A stretch of 64,000 nucleotides of DNA from Bryobacterales bacterium (lineage in GTDB: Bacteria > Acidobacteriota > Terriglobia > Bryobacterales > Bryobacteraceae), in contig JAIXKK010000205.1 in the NCBI GenBank assembly GCA_026954325.1, forward strand, positions 1 through 64,000, read 5' to 3'. Shown piece by piece: positions 37,628 through 45,902 of the stretch (positions are counted from its first letter, which is position 1; each line of letters opens with the position of its first letter). The notes beneath the pieces are model-generated. The model was not told where the DNA came from. It searched no databases and was given only the letters and a program-made list of their open reading frames with translations. Made by a program: the position numbers and the translations under genes.

Positions 37628-38368
37628 ATGCGTGGCAATCTATCCGTGCTGCTGGTTCTGCTCCCCGCTGTCTCCGCCGCCCAGACGCTGACCCGCGCGG
37701 ACGTGGCGGCGGCGATGAAGAAGGCCGTGGCTTTTTACCACGACAAGGTATCCACTCACGGCGGCTATCACTTCGCCTACACGGACGACCTCGGCTATGG
37801 ACGCTCGGAGCATTCCGAGACTCCGAATCGTGTCGAGGTGCAGCGCGAGGGCACGCCGCGCGTCGGCATGGCGTATCTGGAAGCGTACGACGCCACCGGG
37901 GATCGCTTCTTTCTCGACGCGGCCCGTTCCGTGGCGCGGGCGCTCGTGGCGGGGCAGCTTTGCTCGGGCGGTTGGGATTATTGGATCGAGTTCGACCCGG
38001 CCAAGCGTAAGCGGATCCCATACCGCGCGGACAACAACTGCCATCCGGCGGAACTGGAAGGCCATCCCGTCACGACGCTCGATGACAACGTGACGCAGGC
38101 TTGCGAGCGGTTGTTGATGCGTGTGGACAAGGCATTGGGCTTCTCGGACCGCGCCATTCATGAGGCGTCGCTCCACGCGCTCGAAAGCCTGGTGAAGGCG
38201 CAGTACCCGATTGGGGCATGGCCGCAGCGCTACAGCGAGTTCCCCGATTCCGCGAAGTTCCCCGTGCTGCGGGCCGGTTATCCCACCGATTGGCCGCGCA
38301 AGTGGCCACACGTCGACTACCAGTCCTATTACACGTTCTTTTCAGCGGCGCGGTGCATGATCTGGTGA
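37628..38368 (+). pseudogene. Pectate-lyase-like gene, 5' half only
   Basis: Signal peptide (LSVLLVLLPAVSAAQ), then a catalytic-domain start typical of PL10-like pectate lyases: GGYHFAYTDDLGYG, TLDDNVTQACERLL and AQYPIGAWPQRYSE. The match stops at DYQSYYTF, where family members continue into NDxxIAD-type sequence. Here the frame runs into FSAARCMIW and a stop. From about 38338 the DNA instead encodes the end of an MBOAT protein in another frame, so the 3' half has been lost and fused. Probably inactive. The ATG at 37628 is assumed; no clear Shine-Dalgarno. Confidence 0.65.
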
Positions 38369-38601
38369 TCTCCGTCCCCGCTCAGGGCGGCTACGGCGGC
38401 CCGACAATCTTCTTCGCGGTGCAGGGGGCGGCGATGATGATCGAGCGCGGCAAATTCGGCCGGCGGATCGGCCTGGGGTCGGGGTTGCCGGGATGGCTGT
38501 TCACAATGCTCATGTTGGCCGCGCCGGCCGGCCTGCTCTTTCATCGCCCATTTGTGGAAAGAGTGATCGTGCCCTTCATGCGGGCCTTGGGAACCCTTTG
38601 A
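38338..38601 (+). pseudogene. MBOAT / wax-synthase-like acyltransferase, C-terminal fragment
   Basis: In the frame ending at 38601 the DNA reads FSGAVHDLVISVPAQGGYGG followed by PTIFFAVQG, GWLFTMLMLAAPAGLLFH and VIVPFMRALGTL. This is the conserved end of the wax-synthase/MBOAT membrane acyltransferases, including the catalytic-type SGxVHDLVIS histidine. The N-terminal ~300 residues are missing; the sequence before the junction is the pectate-lyase gene in a different frame. The TGA overlaps the next ATG (TGATG), an intact operon feature. Confidence 0.6.
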
Positions 38602-38805
38602 TGGATACTCCGCTCGCCCGGTGGATCTTCCTTGCCGGCGTGGGGCAGGGGAATTCGTGTTGTTCTGCAAGCCTTCTTCGATGTAAAGGAGCACCTCGCC
38701 GCGTGGTGGCTCAAGCTGGGATACTTCGCGCTGACTCTGATGTTTGCCGCCTTCACCATCATCTATTCCTGGGGCGCAATGCCGCCGGCCATCGCGGGGC
38801 GGTGA
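38601..38805 (+). pseudogene. Small membrane protein gene with internal deletion
   Basis: The gene starts MDTPLARWIFLAGVGQ, the expected N-terminus of a multi-helix membrane protein found downstream of MBOAT wax synthases. It then loses its reading frame at about 38650, at GAATTC. The end of the same protein resumes one frame over: RVVLQAFFDVKEHLAAWWLK then FALTLMFAAFTIIYSWGA, with a stop at 38803-38805. The middle of the gene, probably 60-100 residues, is absent. Reference: family resemblance as I know it, not a search. Confidence 0.5.
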
Positions 38806-38881
38806 GGTCACTGTGGCGCGGCGGGAGGTGCGCGGGGCAAGGCGCCGGGTTCATAATGGAGCACCTACCTTAGGAGAAAGT

Positions 38882-40453
38882 ATGCACCGAGGATTCCTAC
38901 TTTCGCTGTTTGCCGCCGGACTCGTCCACGCGCAGGAGAAGCCGGTGGAACTCTACCGCGGGATGGGCGGCCACCATCACCCCATTTCGGCGCGGAACCC
39001 CGAGGCGCGGAAGTTCTTTGACCAGGGGCTGCTGCTGTATTACGGATTCAACCGCTACGAGGCGCGGCGCTCGTTCCGGCGCGCGGCGGAACTTGATCCG
39101 CAAGCGATCATGCCGCGCTGGGGAGCCGCCATCACCTACGCTCCTCACATCAACATGGATCTCGACGGCGACGTGGATTTGAAGAAGGGCTGCCGGGAAG
39201 CGGCGGCTTCCGTAAAGCTGACGGGGCCGAAGAACGAGCAGGCATACGCGAAGGCCGCCGCGGCCATGTGTCAGGGCGAGGATGCCTACCGCCTCGCGCT
39301 TCGCGATCTACACCGCGCCTACCCCGATGACCCCGACGCCGCCGCGCTCCATGCCGAAAGCCTGATGGTTCCGGTGCGCTGGCGGTGGTGGAAGAACGGG
39401 ATGCCGAACGGGGAAATGGGAGCCTGCATCGCGCTGCTCGAATCGGTGTTGAAGCGCGATCCGGACCACCCGGGCGCGAACCACTTTTATGTCCACGCCA
39501 TGGAGATGTCCCCGCATCCGGAATACGCGCTGCCATCGGCGCAGCGGCTGATGGGCGGCATCGCGCCCGGCGCGGGCCACATGGTCCACATGGCGGGGCA
39601 CATTTACATTCGCGTGGGCGACTACGAGGTGGTGGCGAGTTCGAATGAACGGGCCGTGCAGGTGGACGAGGAGTATTTCCACCACAGCGGAGTGCATGGC
39701 GGATACATGGGCTACTATGCGCACAACCTGCATTTCCTGACGGCGGCGCGAATGCTGCAGGGGCGTTTCGAGGACGCCCGCCAGGCGGCGCTGAAGCTCT
39801 CGGAGGTGACCAGGCCGTTTGTCGAAACGGCGCCGGGCATGATCGACCCCTTCGTTCCGGCGCCGTGGTTCGTGCTGCTGCGCTTTCAGAAGTGGGATGA
39901 CATTTTGAACGTGAAGCCGGTGGACAACGAGAAGCTTCCGGTGACGCGGGCGATGTGGCGTTATAGCCGCGCGCTGGCGTTTCATGGGAAGGGCCGGCGC
40001 GAGGAGGCGGACAAGGAGCGGCGCGCCTTCGAAGTCCAGCGGCTGGGAATCCCCGCCTCCGCCATGTGGACCAACAACAAGGCCCTGGACATTCTCTCGC
40101 TTGCCGGGGAGATCCTCGCCGCGCGCATGGCCGGCGCTGACAAAGATGCCGTCGTTCACTGGCGCAAGGCCGTCGCCTTGCAGGATGCGCAGGTCTATGA
40201 CGAGCCGCCGCCGTGGTATTACCCGGTACGCGAGTCGCTGGGCGCGGCTCTTTTGCGGATCGGAGACGCGAAACAGGCCGAGGCCGTCTTCCGGGCCGAT
40301 CTTGACCGCAACCCTCGCAACGGCCGTTCGCTGTTCGGGCTGTGGAAATCGCTCGAGGCCCAAGGGAGGGACGTGGACGCAATGTGGGTGAAGGCCGAGT
40401 TCGAGCGTGCCTGGAAGCGCGCTCAGGTGACTTTGCGGATGGAGGATTATTGA
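38882..40453 (+). CDS. Secreted TPR-repeat protein
   Basis: A 523-residue exported protein with signal sequence MHRGFLLSLFAAGLVHAQ. The N-terminal part is a TPR-like unit (FDQGLLLYYGFNRYEARRSF then RRAAELDPQAIMPRWGAA). The C-terminal part has further repeats (DAKQAEAVFRADLDRNPRNG). Many histidines occur (GGHHHPISARNP, NHFYVHAMEMSPHPEYA, HMVHMAGHIYIRVGDY), suggesting a possible metal site, though no enzyme family is evident. It is a recurrent acidobacterial exported TPR family of unknown function. The ATG at 38882 has an AGGAG Shine-Dalgarno. Confidence 0.75.
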   Translation: MHRGFLLSLFAAGLVHAQEKPVELYRGMGGHHHPISARNPEARKFFDQGLLLYYGFNRYEARRSFRRAAELDPQAIMPRWGAAITYAPHINMDLDGDVDLKKGCREAAASVKLTGPKNEQAYAKAAAAMCQGEDAYRLALRDLHRAYPDDPDAAALHAESLMVPVRWRWWKNGMPNGEMGACIALLESVLKRDPDHPGANHFYVHAMEMSPHPEYALPSAQRLMGGIAPGAGHMVHMAGHIYIRVGDYEVVASSNERAVQVDEEYFHHSGVHGGYMGYYAHNLHFLTAARMLQGRFEDARQAALKLSEVTRPFVETAPGMIDPFVPAPWFVLLRFQKWDDILNVKPVDNEKLPVTRAMWRYSRALAFHGKGRREEADKERRAFEVQRLGIPASAMWTNNKALDILSLAGEILAARMAGADKDAVVHWRKAVALQDAQVYDEPPPWYYPVRESLGAALLRIGDAKQAEAVFRADLDRNPRNGRSLFGLWKSLEAQGRDVDAMWVKAEFERAWKRAQVTLRMEDY

Positions 40454-40535
40454 TTTGCGGCGGACAGCCCTGTCATTTCGATTCTCTTCCGCAGCCCGAG
40501 GGTAACCGCCTTGCCCCTCGTCCTGAAGACCGAAG

Positions 40536-40562
40536 TTGACAAGAATTTCGAACTGATATGTT
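40536..40562 (+). promoter_or_regulatory. Possible sigma-70 promoter of the hydrolase gene
   Basis: TTGACA at 40536-40541 is a perfect -35 hexamer, and TATGTT at 40557-40562 is a fair -10. The spacer of 15 bases is shorter than the usual 16-18. A second TATGTT lies 15 bases further on inside the tandem repeat. Confidence 0.35.
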
Positions 40563-40575
40563 TCGAACTGATATG
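40546..40575. repeat. 15-bp exact tandem duplication spanning the start codon
   Basis: TTTCGAACTGATATG occurs twice head to tail (40546-40560 and 40561-40575). Each copy ends in an in-frame ATG, so the duplication created a second candidate start codon for the alpha/beta hydrolase gene. Confidence 0.9.
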
Positions 40576-42699
40576 TTATGCTACGGCGTGTTTCCACCGG
40601 CTGGCACAACTACGGACCCACTGCCGGCGATAAAACCCCCGTACGGCCCGGTTTCCGCCGAGGCCGGCGCCACTCGCCGGAACTCCACGATTTCCACGTT
40701 CCTCCTCCACCTTACCTCCACCCTCGTCCTTCTCCCGGCCTGCACGGCCGCCGTCACCCGCATCGATCTCATCGGCGGCACGGACATCCCCGGATACGCC
40801 TATGAGCGTATTGCCGCCAAGGCGCACTTCGCCATTGACCCCGCAAACCCCGCCAACACGATCATCCGCGATCTTTCCAACGCTCCCCGCAACGAAAACG
40901 GCCTGGTCGAGTTTGCCGCCGACCTGTTTATCCTCAAGCCGCGCGACCTGGCCAAAGGCAACGGAGTCATCCTCTTCGAGGTCAGCAATCGCGGTCACAA
41001 GGGCATGCTCTCCATGTTCGATTTCGCCGTCTCTACCGGAAACCCGAGCCAGGAAGGCGATTTCGGAGACGGCTATCTGCTCAAGCAGGGCTACACGCTG
41101 GTATGGGTGGGATGGCAGGCGGATGTGCCGCTCGATGACGGCCTGATGCGTCTGTTCGCCCCGGTGGCGAAGCTGAACGGCCAGACCATCACCGGACCCG
41201 TGCGCTCGCAATGGGTTGTCGATACGCCGGTGAAAACCTACTCGCTCGGCGACCGCGACACGCACATCCCTTACCCTTTGGCGAATCCCGATGACCCCGC
41301 CATCCAACTCACCATTCAGGATCACCCCGGCTCCCCCCGGCGCGCCATCCCGCGTTCCGAGTGGCGCTTTGCGCGCGAGGAAAACGGCAGGGTGATCCCC
41401 GATAACGGCCGCGTCTATCTTGCCTCCGGCTACATCCCGGGCAAGATCTACGAGATGGTGTACACCGCCAAGGACCCGACAGTGGCCGGCCTCGGCCCGG
41501 CCGCCATCCGCGATCTGATCTCTTTCCTCAAGTATGAGAATGATTCGGTGATTCTGCCGCGCGGCCAGTCCCGCTATCTGCAACACGCTATCGGCTTCGG
41601 CACTTCCCAGAGCGGCCGTTTCCTGCGCACTTTTCTTTACTACGGCTTCAATCGCGACGAGAAGAACCGCAAGGTGTTCGACGGCGTCTGGGCGCACGTG
41701 GCGGGCGCCGGGCGCGGGAGCTTCAATCACCGTTTCGCCCAGCCGTCCCGCGACGGCCATCCCTTGCTGAACCTCCTGTATCCCACCGACATCTTCCCGT
41801 TCACGGATGAGGCGCAGTCCGACCCCGAAACGGGGCTCACCGGCGGCCTGCTGGTCAAAGCCGCGCGCGATAACGTGGCGCCGAAAATCTTCTACACCAA
41901 CGGATCATACGAATACTGGGGCCGCGCCGCCGCCTTGATTCACACTTCGATTGACGGCGCTTCCGATATGGGGCTGGCCAGGGATTCGCGATCCTATTTT
42001 CTTACCGGCACGCAGCACGGCCCGGGCTCGTTTCCCCCCAGGCAGGGCAGCATGCGGTACAAGCCCAACCCGAACGACTACCGCTACATCATGCGCGGCC
42101 TCATGGCGGCGATGTGCGCGTGGGTGAAAGACGGCAAAGAGCCGCCGCCTTCGCAAATCCCGCTCCTCTCGCGGCGGCAACTCGCCGCTCCCTCGCAAGT
42201 GCGCTTCCCGAAGTTGCCGGGCGTGACGGTGCCCAAGAGCTACGAGCGCGCCTGGCGCGCCAACTACGGCCCGGAATTCCGCGACTACGGCATCGTCTCT
42301 TATGATCCGCCGAAGCTCGGCAATGCGTTCCCTACGCTAGTGCCGCAAGTGGATGCCGGCGGTAATGAAACCGCGGGCGTACGGCTGCCCGAAATTCAGG
42401 TCCCGCTCGGTACATACACCGGCTGGAATCTACGCACCGCCTCCATAGGCAATCCGGACGAACTCTTCAGCATGGTGGGCTCCTTCTTCGCCTTCGCCCC
42501 CACCAAGGCGGAACGTCTGAAAAGGCATGATCCGCGGCTTTCCATCGAAGAGCGCTATTCATCCAGGCAGGAGTATCTCGCCAGGATCAAGTCGGCCGCC
42601 GCCGCGCTCGTTTCCGAAGGCTATATCCTCGCACGGGATGTCCCGGCGCTCGAACAGCGCGCTTCCAGGGAATGGGACGCGCTCGCGGCTTCGCGGTAA
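40558..42699 (+). CDS. Large secreted alpha/beta-hydrolase-domain protein
   Basis: A roughly 700-residue protein with the nucleophile elbow GFGTSQSGRFLRTF (serine in GTSQSG) and a histidine-containing segment near GSYEYWGRAAALIH/TGTQHGPG. The pattern matches the alpha/beta hydrolase-10 type found in Solibacter-like genomes. A hydrophobic segment (LLHLTSTLVLLPACTAA, about residues 49-65) resembles a signal peptide but sits unusually far from the N-terminus, so the start is uncertain. ATG at 40558 and 40573 both exist because of a 15-bp duplication, and no Shine-Dalgarno precedes either. Substrate unknown. Confidence 0.75.
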   Translation: MFRTDMLCYGVFPPAGTTTDPLPAIKPPYGPVSAEAGATRRNSTISTFLLHLTSTLVLLPACTAAVTRIDLIGGTDIPGYAYERIAAKAHFAIDPANPANTIIRDLSNAPRNENGLVEFAADLFILKPRDLAKGNGVILFEVSNRGHKGMLSMFDFAVSTGNPSQEGDFGDGYLLKQGYTLVWVGWQADVPLDDGLMRLFAPVAKLNGQTITGPVRSQWVVDTPVKTYSLGDRDTHIPYPLANPDDPAIQLTIQDHPGSPRRAIPRSEWRFAREENGRVIPDNGRVYLASGYIPGKIYEMVYTAKDPTVAGLGPAAIRDLISFLKYENDSVILPRGQSRYLQHAIGFGTSQSGRFLRTFLYYGFNRDEKNRKVFDGVWAHVAGAGRGSFNHRFAQPSRDGHPLLNLLYPTDIFPFTDEAQSDPETGLTGGLLVKAARDNVAPKIFYTNGSYEYWGRAAALIHTSIDGASDMGLARDSRSYFLTGTQHGPGSFPPRQGSMRYKPNPNDYRYIMRGLMAAMCAWVKDGKEPPPSQIPLLSRRQLAAPSQVRFPKLPGVTVPKSYERAWRANYGPEFRDYGIVSYDPPKLGNAFPTLVPQVDAGGNETAGVRLPEIQVPLGTYTGWNLRTASIGNPDELFSMVGSFFAFAPTKAERLKRHDPRLSIEERYSSRQEYLARIKSAAAALVSEGYILARDVPALEQRASREWDALAASR

Positions 42700-42710
42700 C
42701 CTGGAGGATT

Positions 42711-43544
42711 ATGGGTCATCCTCCGAATATGGAAATGCCGAAGTCCTCCGTGCCCGGCGTGAAGTATCTGATTACCGTGGGGTCAGGGAAGGGGGGCGTG
42801 GGAAAAACCACCGTCGCCGTCAACCTCGCGCTGGCGCTCAAGGCGCTCGGCAACAATGTCGGCCTGCTCGATGCCGATGTCTACGGGCCGAACGTGCCGC
42901 GCATGATGGGGGTCAACGAACCGCCGCGCGCCAATGGCGACCGCATCCGCCCCATTGAAAAAAGCGGCCTCAGATTGATGTCGATGGGCTTTCTGAACCC
43001 GGGCGACAAACCCGTCGTCTGGCGCGGCCCCATGCTGCACAGCGTGATGAGTCAGTTCATCAACAACGTGGAATGGGGAAGCCTCGACTATCTCATTGTG
43101 GACCTGCCTCCGGGCACCGGAGACGTGGCGCTGTCCCTTGCGCAGAGCACCGCCATCACCGGAGCCATCGTCGTCACCACGCCCTCCGAGGTGGCCCTCG
43201 AGGACGCGCGCAAGGCCGTGATGATGTTCCGTCAACTGCGCGTGGAACTGCTCGGCCTGGTGGAGAATATGAGCTACCTCATTGCTCCGCGGTCCGGCGA
43301 GCGCATCGATGTGTTCGGCGAAGGCGGAGGCCGGCATACGGCCGTGCAGATGCAGATTCCGCTGCTCGCGGAACTCCCCCTGGTGCCGGAAATCCGCGCC
43401 GGGGGCGACGCCGGCAAGCCCGTGGCCCTGTTGGGAAAGGATTCCCCCGCCGCCGCGCCCTTCTTCGACCTTGCCGAACAGGTGATAGCGCGCACCATGG
43501 AAGCCGCCGCCCACGCCGGACCGACCATCGCCGTGGAAGACTGA
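42711..43544 (+). CDS. mrp: Mrp/NBP35-type ATP-binding protein
   Basis: P-loop NTPase of the Mrp/ApbC family, which carries and transfers iron-sulfur clusters in the cytoplasm. It has the deviant Walker A GSGKGGVGKTT (about residues 25-35), switch I DADVYGPNVPRMMG and switch II VDLPPGTGDVALS. The N-terminal MIP18/DUF59 domain is absent. The paired CxxC cluster motif is also absent; I see no conserved cysteine, so an Fe-S carrier role is uncertain. The ATG at 42711 has GGAGG just upstream. It follows the hydrolase by 11 bases. Confidence 0.88.
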   Translation: MGHPPNMEMPKSSVPGVKYLITVGSGKGGVGKTTVAVNLALALKALGNNVGLLDADVYGPNVPRMMGVNEPPRANGDRIRPIEKSGLRLMSMGFLNPGDKPVVWRGPMLHSVMSQFINNVEWGSLDYLIVDLPPGTGDVALSLAQSTAITGAIVVTTPSEVALEDARKAVMMFRQLRVELLGLVENMSYLIAPRSGERIDVFGEGGGRHTAVQMQIPLLAELPLVPEIRAGGDAGKPVALLGKDSPAAAPFFDLAEQVIARTMEAAAHAGPTIAVED

Positions 43545-43551
43545 CCAAACC

Positions 43552-43920
43552 TCAACTTCCGGCCGGTTCTCTGCGGTCCAGTTCGTGAAACAGGGCGAAG
43601 GCGCTCTCGAGATACGGCATGGCGTCTTCCGGGATGGAGTCTCGATCGATCAGTCCTTCCCGGACGCTTTGTACGATCAGGTAGGGGAGATCCACGCTGC
43701 GCGTATACCGCAGGTGGATCTGGCGGTCCGGCCCCTGGTGGAAGCGGTGGATCCGGTGCGCGAGTTCAAACGAATCGATGTCCCCCTGCCGCCAGAGGTC
43801 AAAGTCGTTTCCCAGATCGGACAGGGCGTTCCGCAGGGCCACTTCGTGGGCCCGGTCCGCCAAGTCGCGCAACACGCGTTTGATCGGCTTCGGCAGTTCA
43901 CTTTCCATTTCTGACATCAT
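43552..43920 (-). CDS. Small conserved protein of unknown function
   Basis: A 122-residue, charged, helical protein: ELPKPIKRVLRDLADRAHEV, LWRQGDIDSFELAHRIHRFH, and YLIVQSVREGLIDRDSIPED. It resembles a small family seen in gamma-proteobacteria and other phyla, with the segment HRFHQGPDRQIHLRY conserved as I recall it. The function is unknown. The start is the ATG at 43920 (or 43917). It is the last gene of the deacetylase/binding-protein run and overlaps nothing; the preceding stop is 19 bases upstream. Confidence 0.6.
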   Translation of the reverse strand: MMSEMESELPKPIKRVLRDLADRAHEVALRNALSDLGNDFDLWRQGDIDSFELAHRIHRFHQGPDRQIHLRYTRSVDLPYLIVQSVREGLIDRDSIPEDAMPYLESAFALFHELDRREPAGS

Positions 43921-43939
43921 GCCACAGAGCGGCGTCCTT

Positions 43940-44929
43940 TCATTCGGCGGATTTCCAAACAAACGTAGCGTTCGAATCGAATCTCGCCTCACGTACTTTC
44001 GCGAGCGAGACCGAGAGCACTTTGCGCACAATTTCGGGTCCGCCGGGTGGCATCCGCCCATCGATGGAATACATCGGCAACGCCGCCCGCACCGTCTGCG
44101 CATATAAAGCAGGATCGTCGCCCTGAAACGACGCCGGCATGCGCGCCGCCACTTCCCCCGGCGAGTTCTGGATGAAGGCGAGCGTCTGGCGGATGGCGCG
44201 CGTCAGGCGCGCGACGGCGCCGGGGTTGCCCGTAATCCACTCCTCCGTCGAATAGAGGACCGCCGCCGGATACTGCGCCGTCCCGAAAACCTGCTTCACG
44301 CCCTCTTCGGTTCGCGTGTCGGCCAGCAGAACCAGCGGACGTCCCGTGCGCCTCTCGAGGATCGAGATGGCCGGATCAGCCATGATGGCGGCGTCCACTT
44401 TGCCGTGCTCCATGGCGGCAACCGAACCCGCCGACATGCCGATGCCCGTGACGCTCACCGTCCCCGGATCGACGCCGTTGCGGCTCAGCAGGTATTTGAG
44501 AAGCAGATCCGTCGAGGATCCCGGAGCGGACACGCCTACCACCGCGCCGCGCAGATCGGCCAGAGTGTGGACCTTCCGCGAAGCGGCGGGCGACGCCACC
44601 AAGGCGAGACCGGGGAATCGCTGCATCGTCACAAATGCCTTCAAATGGCGGCCCTGCGCGTTCAGTTGGATCACATGATCAAAGTAGCCGCAGACCACGT
44701 CGGCGCTGCCGCCGAGCAGAGCCTCCAGCGCCTTTGACCCGCCGGGAAAATCAGACAACGCCACCTGCAACCCTTCCTTCTCATAAAGGTGAAGCTGCCC
44801 CGCAAGCGTTGCCGGCAGATAGACCAGTTGAGACTGGCCGCCCACGGCAATTCGGATTGTGGAGTCTTTTTCCCGATGGGCGCATCCGAACAGGCTCGAA
44901 AGCGCGAGGATCAGCAGGCAGCGGCGCAT
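43940..44929 (-). CDS. NMT1/SsuA-like substrate-binding lipoprotein (copy 1)
   Basis: Periplasmic solute-binding lipoprotein of the NMT1/THI5/SsuA group. Lipobox SSLFGC gives C16 as the acylated residue. The two-lobed core shows family signs: YLPATLAGQLHLYEKEGL then VALSDFPGGSKALEALLGGS, and the hinge DLRGAVVGVSAPGSS. Ligands of this group are thiamine precursors, sulfonates or nitrate, so the ligand here is undetermined. It lies downstream of a close paralog with 10 bases between. No permease or ATPase gene is adjacent. Confidence 0.85.
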   Translation of the reverse strand: MRRCLLILALSSLFGCAHREKDSTIRIAVGGQSQLVYLPATLAGQLHLYEKEGLQVALSDFPGGSKALEALLGGSADVVCGYFDHVIQLNAQGRHLKAFVTMQRFPGLALVASPAASRKVHTLADLRGAVVGVSAPGSSTDLLLKYLLSRNGVDPGTVSVTGIGMSAGSVAAMEHGKVDAAIMADPAISILERRTGRPLVLLADTRTEEGVKQVFGTAQYPAAVLYSTEEWITGNPGAVARLTRAIRQTLAFIQNSPGEVAARMPASFQGDDPALYAQTVRAALPMYSIDGRMPPGGPEIVRKVLSVSLAKVREARFDSNATFVWKSAE

Positions 44930-44939
44930 CGGCCTTCGA

Positions 44940-45902
44940 TTATCTCACTCCCACGTCGCGAAAGGCTGTCTCCATGCCGGACGCTCCAAGAAATTCCACC
45001 GCCGCCTGATGGGACGCCGCGCTGATGGTTGCGCCGTTCGAGAGCATGGGCACGGCCAGGCGCACGGCGTCGTAATAGGCTTCGCGGTCCTGCCCGTAGT
45101 GGCTCGCGGGCATCTTCGCCACAATCTCCTCCACGGAATGCGCGCGCATCCAGAGGACGGCTTCCCACACCGCGCGGGCGAGACGGCGCGCCTCATCCGG
45201 GTGGCTGTCGATCCAGGAGGAATCCGCCATCAGCACGGCGCCGGGAAACGCGCTCACCCCGTGCGCCTCGAGAACGCCTTCGCGCGTGCGCGTGTCGGCC
45301 AGCAGGCGGAGTTTGCCGAAGCGGCGTTCCAGGTAACGGATGGTGAAATCGGTCACTACGCCCGCGTCCACCATCCCGCGCTCCATGGCGGCGGCGCCGC
45401 GGGCGGCGGTTCCAATCGCCACCGCCTTCACCTCCGAAGGCGCAAGGCCATGCCGCCGCAGAAGAAAATCCACGAACTGGTGCGTGGCCGAACCGGGCGT
45501 GGTCACTCCCACCTTGGCCCCGCGCAGATCTTCGATGCGCCGCACGCGCCCCGCCGCCGCCGGAGCCACCGCCAGCGCGACCAGCAGCGAGTCGTAGTAG
45601 CCGAGAAATACGTCGACGTGCCGCCCCTTGGCGCGCACCGCCAGGGCTTGCGTGTAATACCCGGACAGCACGTCCACACTGCCGCCAAGCAGCGCCTCCA
45701 TCCCCTTCGACGCCCCGGGAAACTCCGCCAGTTCCACCCTGAGTCCATTCTTTCGGTAAAGGCCGAGTTGCGCCGCCAGGTAGACCGGAATTTGCGAAAC
45801 GGATTGCTGGGCCGCAATCCCCAGGCGGATGCTTTCTTGCCGTCCGGCCCCGCACCCGCCGGACGCCAGCAGCGCGAGCAGTGCCGCCAGTTTGCTCCTC
45901 AT
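44940..45902 (-). CDS. NMT1/SsuA-like substrate-binding lipoprotein (copy 2)
   Basis: Paralog of the neighbouring copy: same length class, and the same motifs VYLAAQLGLYRKNGL, ELAEFPGASKGMEALLGGSV and DLRGAKVGVTTPGSATH. Lipobox LLASGGC gives C17. The two chains share layout but differ widely in sequence, pointing to an old duplication. Its ATG overlaps the deacetylase stop by four bases. The ligand pocket residues differ from copy 1, so the two may bind different compounds; this is inference. Confidence 0.85.
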   Translation of the reverse strand: MRSKLAALLALLASGGCGAGRQESIRLGIAAQQSVSQIPVYLAAQLGLYRKNGLRVELAEFPGASKGMEALLGGSVDVLSGYYTQALAVRAKGRHVDVFLGYYDSLLVALAVAPAAAGRVRRIEDLRGAKVGVTTPGSATHQFVDFLLRRHGLAPSEVKAVAIGTAARGAAAMERGMVDAGVVTDFTIRYLERRFGKLRLLADTRTREGVLEAHGVSAFPGAVLMADSSWIDSHPDEARRLARAVWEAVLWMRAHSVEEIVAKMPASHYGQDREAYYDAVRLAVPMLSNGATISAASHQAAVEFLGASGMETAFRDVGVR

